39,436 bases of DNA from a virus: positions 1 through 39,436 of IMG/VR virus record IMGVR_UViG_3300046817_000149; one strand, written 5' to 3'. Below the pieces are notes generated by a model that saw only the letters and a program-made list of their open reading frames with translations, had not been told where the DNA came from and did not search any database. Positions 1 to 6,069 of the stretch are shown here, piece by piece (position 1 is the first letter of the stretch; each line of letters starts with the position of its first letter). The position numbers and the translations under genes were made by a program.

Positions 1-73
1 TGGAATGTCGTTTCCAGAATTTGTGGGGCCGGTTTCTTTTTTAGGTGGCACCGCCAACAGAGGTGTATTGTAA

Positions 74-168
74 TGTATACTAAACTCTAGCGCACAGTGC
101 AAATCTACCATGTATACTAAGTACCAGAAGAAATACGATTTGACTTTTCAAAGTTTAAGAGTATACTA
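74..168 (+). promoter_or_regulatory. Three TATACTA-type sites ahead of the HTH gene
   Basis: The sequence TGTATACTA occurs at 74-82 and 111-119, and AGTATACTA at 160-168. The core GTATAC is a palindrome. Only the third copy has a matching -35 box, so the first two may be operator sites rather than -10 boxes. The segment 76-90 matches 13 of 15 bases with the segment downstream of the -10 box of the leftward promoter at 35641-35669 read on the minus strand. The adjacent gene encodes an HTH protein, so autoregulation is a reasonable inference. No protein was tested here. Confidence 0.45.
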
Positions 169-174
169 GTCACT
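140..174 (+). promoter_or_regulatory. Sigma70-type promoter, leaderless, for the left arm
   Basis: TTGACT at 140-145 and TATACT at 162-167 are separated by 16 bp. Seven bases separate the -10 box from the ATG at 175, which puts the expected transcription start at or within a base of the A of that ATG. There is no Shine-Dalgarno sequence before 175. Leaderless mRNAs are common in actinobacteria, so this is read as a leaderless promoter. It is the only good promoter found before the terminase genes. Confidence 0.7.
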
Positions 175-663
175 ATGGTGATAACGAAGACGAATCCAAT
201 CAAAGAGTTTAGAGAAAAGAACGAACTTACGCAGAACGAACTTGCCAACTCTTTAGGTATTACACGTCAAGTGATAACTAACCTAGAGCGTGGTCTTCTC
301 TCCCATCTCCCCACAGAACTCTCCCAATATACGAGCATCTCTCCAACCCAGTATACGGATTGGGTCACCACCCAAAGACACGAGAACTCTCCATATTTCC
401 ACACGCCTGAACTCAACCACTTTTACTCCTCCGAACTCCCACTCAACTACAGAACGAATAAGGACCGATGGCTGTCGTTCAAATACTTAGTCAGGCCTGA
501 TAGATCCCACAGAGGGTTCTGTCGGCTGCTCGTATATCAGCCTTCTCTACTAGCTTTATATGAGTCGAAGAATCAATGTAAACCTAGTTTGATAGCTGCC
601 CTCAGGCAGGTACTCCTTTCGGACCATGAGATATCCCAGACAGGAATCGTGATCCCCTCATGA
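175..663 (+). CDS. XRE-type helix-turn-helix protein
   Basis: A 162-aa protein. Residues about 8-45 form a Cro/C1-type HTH: the pattern FREKNELTQNELANSLGITR followed by a recognition-helix-like segment and LERG. The remaining ~115 residues are not recognised; they are rich in aromatic and basic residues and have no membrane segment. It is the first gene of the rightward arm and its stop overlaps the terS start (ATGA at 660). It lies directly behind three TATACTA sites and has no ribosome binding site, consistent with leaderless translation. It could be a repressor of its own promoter, a packaging-initiation protein that acts with TerS, or both. The HTH is clear; the role is inferred from position. 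Confidence 0.75.
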   Translation: MVITKTNPIKEFREKNELTQNELANSLGITRQVITNLERGLLSHLPTELSQYTSISPTQYTDWVTTQRHENSPYFHTPELNHFYSSELPLNYRTNKDRWLSFKYLVRPDRSHRGFCRLLVYQPSLLALYESKNQCKPSLIAALRQVLLSDHEISQTGIVIPS

Positions 664-1436
664 CAACTAAAGACTTGAAGCAAATAGAATCTGGACTAAT
701 CGCTCAAGGTGTGAATCCAACCTTGCTCTACAAACCTATAAACCCGACCAAACCAACCAGGGTTATCCCAGGGATTCTTAAAGAGCACCAAGCTTTCCTA
801 GTGGAAGCGATTATCATTCACTACGCGGAATATCACAACTATCCAACGCCTAAAGAGCTACACGAATACAGCAAGCGTTCTATCCCGTTAGCATTGTGTC
901 ACCGTGTTTGGCAAGTCCAACCGTTTCTGGAAGTCCTATATTCTCGGGGCTTGCCGGCTGTCGAAAGTCTCACAGTGCGAAGGGAGGACCCACATGTAGT
1001 AACCAGTATCGCCCTCAGTGAAGCATTAGAGCCTCGACAGTTACTCGCCCTGTCGGTGATGACAGATACCACGCAGCGTTTAACGCTAGAAACCCGTCTC
1101 AGGCGAGCTGGAATCCAGAAGTCCGAATGGCAGAACTGGATGAGGAATAAGAAGTTCCGGGCTAAGTTTGAAGCTATAGCGAGAGAAACTTTTATCCGAT
1201 CGCAGTCGATGATTGATTTGCAGCTAGCATCGGGTGCGCTAGAAGGCAAGCTCGATTTCATCAAATATTACAACGAAGTCTCCGGAAGGCACGACCCTAA
1301 CAAACAGGCAAAAATCAGTGTTCAACAAATCCTCAACGATGTGGTGGAGATTATCACTCGTAACGTAACGGACTCAGATACGCTCCAAAGAATCAGCGCA
1401 GAGCTGTCGGCTGCTGTCGTTAAGTACGAGCTATAA
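660..1436 (+). CDS. Terminase small subunit (phBC6A51-type homeodomain)
   Basis: A 258-aa protein. Residues ~115-180 carry the pattern typical of phBC6A51-family small terminases: a LEPRQLLALSVM-like first helix, an R-L-T-L-E-T-R-L-R-R-A-G-I turn, then W..WM.N..F. The family is known to recognise the packaging site and recruit the large subunit to the DNA. The N-terminal ~110 residues and the C-terminal helical tail, probably for oligomerisation, are less distinctive. Translation is coupled to the HTH gene by ATGA. TerL lies 2.4 kb downstream, separated by the receptor-binding genes, which is an unusual but not unique order. The assignment rests on the helix pattern and context. Confidence 0.72.
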   Translation: MTTKDLKQIESGLIAQGVNPTLLYKPINPTKPTRVIPGILKEHQAFLVEAIIIHYAEYHNYPTPKELHEYSKRSIPLALCHRVWQVQPFLEVLYSRGLPAVESLTVRREDPHVVTSIALSEALEPRQLLALSVMTDTTQRLTLETRLRRAGIQKSEWQNWMRNKKFRAKFEAIARETFIRSQSMIDLQLASGALEGKLDFIKYYNEVSGRHDPNKQAKISVQQILNDVVEIITRNVTDSDTLQRISAELSAAVVKYEL

Positions 1437-1448
1437 GTACTAGAGCTA

Positions 1449-1484
1449 TTTACAAGGTCAGGTCTGTCGGCTAGACTTCTATAT
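1449..1484 (+). promoter_or_regulatory. Promoter, probably leaderless, for the fibre/terL operon
   Basis: TTTACA at 1449-1454 and TAGACT at 1472-1477 are 17 bp apart. Exactly seven bases separate the -10 box from the ATG at 1485, the same geometry as at 167/175. No purine-rich ribosome binding site precedes 1485. The -35 box matches the consensus at five of six positions; the -10 box is weaker (four of six). One copy of the CTGTCG hexamer lies inside the spacer (1464-1469). It would allow receptor-binding genes to be expressed independently of the terminase small subunit. Confidence 0.5.
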
Positions 1485-2207
1485 ATGTCGCATCCGGAGA
1501 CAGAGAGGTATTACACCCCTAAACTTTCGCTGCTCGCTCCCAGTATTGATGACGAGATATCCTCCTGTCGTCCTAATTGGGAGCGGCTCGATGAGGCATA
1601 TGCTGGTGCGCTAGTCGTCTCTACTGGAACCGTGCCAGACGAGAGTATTCTTTTCGATGGGTGCCTGGTCGCAGAACGGAATACCGGGATCGTTTGGCGA
1701 GCGCAACGTAATGCCAGTGGCGTATTTGAGAAGCGGTACGTTAAGTATCCCTGGCGGGCGTCATTTACCCAGGACCAGACTTATCCAAGCGGTGGGACTG
1801 CGGTATGGGGTGCCTGGGGGTATCAAACGGTCGAAGGCGGCAGTATTAATGCCGGCAACGAATCTCTGGTAAATAACCGACTGGTCATTCCCGTGACTGG
1901 AATCTACCAGGGTGCGGACTGGATGAAATGGACCGACTCGGCTGTCGCCGGATCAAATACCGGGGTTCGGTCTCATACGCTCTGGGTAAATGATCTGGTC
2001 ACTCCTGTCGTTAATCCGGAGTTCACCTGGTACGAAGAGTCGGTAGTGCCAACTCAGGTAAATAACGTATGCACCACCTGTGTACGCATTAATCGGCTGT
2101 TTAATGCAGGGGATACGGTTTGTGCTGCGATTTGGCAAAACTCAACAGTCGCCTTGCCGAATACCCATAGGATCATGCTGGCACTAGTTCGCCCTGTCGG
2201 AGGATAG
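1485..2207 (+). CDS. Receptor-binding-type protein 1 (C1q-like head)
   Basis: A 240-aa protein, first of three tandem paralogues. The N-terminal ~90 residues carry the shared block TP-(K/R)-hydrophobic, NW..LD, G-C-L-V-A-E-R-x-(T/S)-G and F.K.Y..YPW, which resembles the attachment domain of actinophage minor tail and fibre proteins. The C-terminal ~130 residues look like a C1q/TNF-type trimeric jelly roll: LVIPVTGIYQ, a SHTLWVN strand, FNAGDTVCAAIWQ, and a final RIMLALVRP strand. The likely role is binding the host surface as a trimeric knob. The domain call is from strand pattern only. It starts at a probable leaderless ATG, and the next gene follows immediately after its stop. Confidence 0.65.
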   Translation: MSHPETERYYTPKLSLLAPSIDDEISSCRPNWERLDEAYAGALVVSTGTVPDESILFDGCLVAERNTGIVWRAQRNASGVFEKRYVKYPWRASFTQDQTYPSGGTAVWGAWGYQTVEGGSINAGNESLVNNRLVIPVTGIYQGADWMKWTDSAVAGSNTGVRSHTLWVNDLVTPVVNPEFTWYEESVVPTQVNNVCTTCVRINRLFNAGDTVCAAIWQNSTVALPNTHRIMLALVRPVGG

Positions 2208-2876
2208 ATGGCTATAGAATATACTCCGAGATTGAAGCTTCGGAAAGAATCTGACGATGAACTAATCGACCAGTTCGAGTACAATTGGCCGATTCTTGAT
2301 CTGTACGCAGATTCGTTGCAGGTCGCTGACGGAGTAACTCCGGCTGACTCTGATTTATACGAAGGTTGTCTCGTTGCAGAACGAACTAGCGGAAAACTCT
2401 GGATGGCTGTCGCAAATCCAGCCAGTCCTCCTCAATGGCTAAAGTCCTACATTTCATATCCGTGGGGTATTAGCGTAGAACGGGTAGTTAATCCGTTTAC
2501 TGTAGGTTTGACGGATCAAACGTTCAGCACAATCCTGCCGGATAACCAGGTCAATTCTAGTGCAGCGGATTTGGTGGGTGGGAAAGTAAAGATTCCAATC
2601 AATGGAATCTACTCGGTACACTATCGTCTGGGCATACCAGCACTAGGTGGCCGGACCCTCAACAGTTACCTACGAGTTAACGGCGCTGTTAATTATGGCA
2701 CGGAGATGATTGAGGGTACAAGCGGTATCGGTACCACACAGTGTATGTGGTCAGCGAATCAGTACTTCAGTTCGGGAGATTTGCTTACCTGGGATGCCAA
2801 TCCATTTGGCGGTACACTTAACGTTTCGTTGAATGTCAGGTTGTTTGTCACGATGATTTCTCCAGTGTGGGTGTGA
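2208..2876 (+). CDS. Receptor-binding-type protein 2 (C1q-like head)
   Basis: A 222-aa paralogue of the 240-aa protein before it. It shares the N-terminal block (EYTPRLKL, NWPILDLY, GCLVAERTSG, SYISYPWG) and the C-terminal jelly-roll strands (KIPINGIYSVHYRL, SYLRVNG, FSSGDLLTWDANP, ending LFVTMISPVWV). The N-terminal halves are better conserved than the heads, as expected if the heads face different receptors. A GGAGG lies directly before the ATG and the gene begins one base after the previous stop. The function is inferred from the fold pattern and the paralogue set. Confidence 0.65.
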   Translation: MAIEYTPRLKLRKESDDELIDQFEYNWPILDLYADSLQVADGVTPADSDLYEGCLVAERTSGKLWMAVANPASPPQWLKSYISYPWGISVERVVNPFTVGLTDQTFSTILPDNQVNSSAADLVGGKVKIPINGIYSVHYRLGIPALGGRTLNSYLRVNGAVNYGTEMIEGTSGIGTTQCMWSANQYFSSGDLLTWDANPFGGTLNVSLNVRLFVTMISPVWV

Positions 2877-2877
2877 T

Positions 2878-3558
2878 ATGGCTACACTAACTCCTCGTGT
2901 GAAGTATACGTTGGACGCTGCCGGACAAATCGGTGTGCAGCACGCTAATTGGGATCGAGCCGACTACGTATCTGGTCTTATTTATCGACTGTCGACTGAT
3001 GCACCTATTGATGAAAACATGCTATTCGACGGCGCTGTCGTAGTCGAAAAGGACACCGGAATCTCTATTCGGTATCTGTGGAATGGCTCGGCATTTGATA
3101 AGAAGTATATCAACTATCCGATGCAGTACCGGGCGCAGCTTACTGGAACATTTGGAAACGGTACAGCAAATGCATCGGGCTGGCCTACGACAGATGATGC
3201 GTGGAATGTTAACGCAAAAGTTGTGGACTGGAAAGATGCTACATCCGGTATTCGCATCAAGGTCAAAGCGCTGTATGATTTGAAGATTCATAACCATTGG
3301 CAAATACCAACGTATCCAACAACTAGTGCATCTGATCGAGATGTAGGTTTCTTTAAGAATAATGTTCTGCAAGCTAACTATAACTATAATAAGTTGACAA
3401 ATACCGGATGGAACTCTCCATCAACTATTGGTTCTTTGTCTGCTCGTTTGGTATTGCAGGTGAATGACCTGATTAATCTGTACTGGTACAATAACGGTGG
3501 AGGGTCTTTAGTACTTACCTCCGCTGTCGAACTTACGCTTATTAGGCCGGTGTGGTAA
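2878..3558 (+). CDS. Receptor-binding-type protein 3 (C1q-like head)
   Basis: A 226-aa protein, third paralogue. The N-terminal block is recognisable but more divergent (TLTPRVKY, NWDRADYV, FDGAVVVEKDTG, KKYINYPM). The C-terminal half again has the alternating strands and ends LVLQVNDLINLYWYNNGG then VELTLIRPVW. The ribosome binding site is weak and the gene starts one base after the preceding stop, so translation is probably coupled. The small fibre-like gene starts inside its stop codon (TAATG). All three heads ending in a strand of similar length suggests a common trimer architecture. Confidence 0.62.
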   Translation: MATLTPRVKYTLDAAGQIGVQHANWDRADYVSGLIYRLSTDAPIDENMLFDGAVVVEKDTGISIRYLWNGSAFDKKYINYPMQYRAQLTGTFGNGTANASGWPTTDDAWNVNAKVVDWKDATSGIRIKVKALYDLKIHNHWQIPTYPTTSASDRDVGFFKNNVLQANYNYNKLTNTGWNSPSTIGSLSARLVLQVNDLINLYWYNNGGGSLVLTSAVELTLIRPVW

Positions 3559-3863
3559 TGACTAGTCCAGCAAATGCCGGTCAGGTAAATACGACAGGTG
3601 GCTCTTCACCCGATAAGCGAGCTGTCGCAGACTTTCATCGCAACTCTGATCTGAATACTCGGGTGGAATCGCAGCATCATGATTTGGGTAACGGTTCAAA
3701 TCAAGCCTCGTTCGGTAACCATACTCATGATGGTCAGCGAGGTTTGCAGCTTCTAGAAGGTGTGACTTTTACAGGGTCACGTACGAATAATACAGCTGAT
3801 ATCTTGAACCAGATTATGAATGCTTTGGTTCCGCTAGGCGCGACCAATGCCACCAGTTCGTAG
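3558..3863 (+). CDS. Small fibre-like structural protein
   Basis: A 101-aa protein if translation starts at the ATG at 3558, which overlaps the upstream TAA (TAATG); a GTG six bases earlier is possible. It is hydrophilic and holds a GNHTHDGQRG motif. Such His-Thr-His/Gly motifs are common at the tips of phage tail fibres, where histidines coordinate metal in a trimer. The C-terminal part (LNQIMNALVPLGAT) could be a short coiled coil. It closes the receptor-binding cluster, so a fibre tip or adaptor is the best guess. No enzymatic motif is present. Confidence 0.6.
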   Translation: MTSPANAGQVNTTGGSSPDKRAVADFHRNSDLNTRVESQHHDLGNGSNQASFGNHTHDGQRGLQLLEGVTFTGSRTNNTADILNQIMNALVPLGATNATSS

Positions 3864-3885
3864 GCGGCGAGATTCCGGAGACGGT

Positions 3886-5430
3886 ATGTCCAAGAAGGAC
3901 ATTATCGGATTTCTGGCAAAGAGCTTGAGCCAACAGGCTAAAACCCCTAACATGCACGCTTACATTCCGCATTCAAAACAGAGTGCGTTTCACAAGAGCG
4001 ACGCAAAGGGACGACTCTACATTGGTGGAAACCGATCAGGCAAATCTGTCGGGGGTGTTGTCGAGGATTTGTGGTGGGCTACAGGACGCCATCCTTATCT
4101 TAAGACTCCCGAATTGCCCGTCAACGGACGAATTATCGGCGTTGACTTCATTAACGGGATTCAAGGTATCCTACTGCCAATCTTCAAACGATGGATTGTG
4201 CCTAGTGACCTTATCAACGGGTCCTGGGAAGACTCTTGGCACAATCTCGAAAGAACGCTCACATTAGCTAATGGTTCTGTGTTGGATTTCAAATCTAACG
4301 ACCAGGACTTGGAAAAGCACGCAGGTACCTCTCGAAACTTCATTCACTTCGATGAGGAACCTCCGCGTGCTTACTTCATTGAGAATTTGCTTCGTCTAGT
4401 TGACGTAGGCGGGTCCTGGTGGATTACCATGACTCCTGTCATGGGCATGACTTGGATTTATTCCCAGCTGTACGAGAAGTGGAAAAAGAGTTCAGTCGAT
4501 AATTTCGATGTCATTGAAGTCGATATGGCAGATAATCCGTACCTGTCGGAAGCTGAAAAGGCCGCGATTCTAGGATTCCTAAATGCTGATGAACGGTCGA
4601 AGCGAGAGCACGGCAATTTCATTCCAAGGGGTGGATTGGTATACCCCGATTTTGAGGAAACAGTTCATACAACAATTCGGAACTGGAAGCCACCTAAAGA
4701 TTGGCTCGTGTATCAGTCTACAGATCATGGGTACAATAATCCTGCCGCCCATTTGTGGCACGCCGTATCTCCTGACGGCTTGACTGTCGTCACGTTTAAT
4801 GAGATGTATGGTAGCGAGAGGATCGTAAAAGAATGGGCGTCTATGATCCTCCAATGGGAATCCGAGAACAGTATCAATATCTTTTTGCGGACTGGGGACC
4901 CGGCTATGAAACAGCGCCAAGCGGTTACCGGAACAAGTATAGCCTCAGAGTATGCGGATTGTGGGATCCATTTCAGTCTGGATTCTGTTCCAAGAGATGT
5001 TTCTGTGGGGGTCAACCGCGTTACGCAGTACCTACAAATCAATCCGAATACTAAGCAACCATTCTGGCAAATTGATGGAGAACGGTGCCCTAACCTGACC
5101 AGAGAAATGCTCCAGCTACAATGGGCATACTATGAGTCGGCTAAATTAGCAGACTCTAATAATAGGCAAGAGAAGATCAAAAAGAAGGATGACCACGCTC
5201 CGGATTCGGCCCGCTACTTCTTCACATTCCTCCCAGACCTGGGAGCGATGGCTGAGACGCAAATTGATCCGATTATGGAAGCACTTGGAAACGGAGGCAT
5301 ACAGGCCGGAACTATCTGGGAGTTTATTGCCAGAGCAAAAGGTCCAGAAAGTTCGTTCGGGCCGACGAGTACTGAATGGATGACTTCACAGGGATTCTCT
5401 GTGACTGATGATTGGGACGATGACTACTAA
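3886..5430 (+). CDS. terL: Terminase large subunit
   Basis: A 514-aa ATPase-nuclease that drives DNA into the prohead. The Walker A-like motif GGNRSGKS is at residues 47-54 and the Walker B/catalytic stretch FIHFDEEPP near 154-160. The C-terminal RNase H-like nuclease has candidate acidic residues in STDHGY, RTGDPA and DDHAPDSARYF. I chose the ATG at 3886 because GGAG lies seven bases before it. An in-frame ATG at 3847 would add 13 residues but lacks a ribosome binding site and overlaps the upstream gene. The length fits the family. The stop (TAATG) overlaps the next start. Confidence 0.93.
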   Translation: MSKKDIIGFLAKSLSQQAKTPNMHAYIPHSKQSAFHKSDAKGRLYIGGNRSGKSVGGVVEDLWWATGRHPYLKTPELPVNGRIIGVDFINGIQGILLPIFKRWIVPSDLINGSWEDSWHNLERTLTLANGSVLDFKSNDQDLEKHAGTSRNFIHFDEEPPRAYFIENLLRLVDVGGSWWITMTPVMGMTWIYSQLYEKWKKSSVDNFDVIEVDMADNPYLSEAEKAAILGFLNADERSKREHGNFIPRGGLVYPDFEETVHTTIRNWKPPKDWLVYQSTDHGYNNPAAHLWHAVSPDGLTVVTFNEMYGSERIVKEWASMILQWESENSINIFLRTGDPAMKQRQAVTGTSIASEYADCGIHFSLDSVPRDVSVGVNRVTQYLQINPNTKQPFWQIDGERCPNLTREMLQLQWAYYESAKLADSNNRQEKIKKKDDHAPDSARYFFTFLPDLGAMAETQIDPIMEALGNGGIQAGTIWEFIARAKGPESSFGPTSTEWMTSQGFSVTDDWDDDY

Positions 5431-5870
5431 TGGGTGATACGTTCACGTTTGTCCGGGCAGGTGAAGCGGCGAGTCCTGGGTCTTGTTTGATTTGTGGATT
5501 CGATCGCAGAGATTTCATCGACTTTCGTCGAGATATGGAATACTACGGCGCTGTACTCGTTTGCATTTCTTGCATCAACGAACTGGGCACCGTTCCTGAG
5601 TTGGACTTCGTGTCTCGAATTGATTACGAAGAGCAGGTATCACTGAACCAAAGCCAGTCTGAAACTATCAGGTCGTACGAAGGACTACGAAAGAAGTTAG
5701 AAGATGGATTGGTACGTGTTGCCAACGATTTTACTGTCGATTTTGATTCCACTGGTATTAATCGAAGGCCTGCGCTACAAGGCAAACCGGGGTTTGTTAA
5801 GCTTGTTGAACCAGCAAAACAAAGAGTTCCAGAGTACCTTGACCCATTTGGCGAACCTCCTGTCGACTAA
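5430..5870 (+). CDS. CxxC-motif protein between terminase and portal
   Basis: A 146-aa protein of unknown function. Two pairs of cysteines near the N-terminus (CLICG at ~19-23 and CISC at ~48-51) could form a zinc knuckle. The middle (about residues 60-95) is charged and probably helical. The last ~55 codons overlap the start of a second reading frame encoding a membrane protein. It starts in the terL stop codon (TAATG). A role in packaging or in portal assembly is suggested only by position. Confidence 0.72.
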   Translation: MGDTFTFVRAGEAASPGSCLICGFDRRDFIDFRRDMEYYGAVLVCISCINELGTVPELDFVSRIDYEEQVSLNQSQSETIRSYEGLRKKLEDGLVRVANDFTVDFDSTGINRRPALQGKPGFVKLVEPAKQRVPEYLDPFGEPPVD

Positions 5871-6069
5871 AGACCCTATGGCATTTCAGGCCGTCTCTGT
5901 TGTAACTCCTGGCGTTCCGAGCTATGATACAGAATACGATCCTAGCGATGAGGCTGAAATTGAAAGATTAAGGGGACGGGGACATAGTGACGGCGCCATA
6001 CTCGATGAATGGAGCGGCGACGAAGGACGCGAATTCGCCGCAATCCGGAGCGAACTCTACGGCGATTAG
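5704..6069 (+). CDS. Small membrane protein nested between Cys protein and portal
   Basis: A 121-aa product read in another frame from its neighbours. Residues ~5-22 form one clear transmembrane segment (VLPTILLSILIPLVLIEG), followed by a helical amphipathic stretch and an acidic tail with GRGHSDGAILDEW. It overlaps the upstream gene by 167 nt and the portal gene by 83 nt. An AGAAG directly precedes the ATG at 5704. The hydrophobic run is too regular to be a chance shadow, and the region 5871-5986 would otherwise be empty. A start at 5878 (MAFQAV) would remove the membrane segment but has no ribosome binding site. Function unknown. Confidence 0.6.
   Translation: MDWYVLPTILLSILIPLVLIEGLRYKANRGLLSLLNQQNKEFQSTLTHLANLLSTKDPMAFQAVSVVTPGVPSYDTEYDPSDEAEIERLRGRGHSDGAILDEWSGDEGREFAAIRSELYGD

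Noticed and set aside
1-60. Short hairpin (TGGAA/TTCCA) and T-run at the left edge as a cohesive-end or terminator site
   Set aside because: The stem is only five base pairs and the T-run is not attached to it; the other genome end is not in the window to compare.
899-1264. Opposite-strand open frame inside terS
   Set aside because: It is fully covered by terS, has no ribosome binding site and a Ser/Arg-rich composition typical of a shadow frame.
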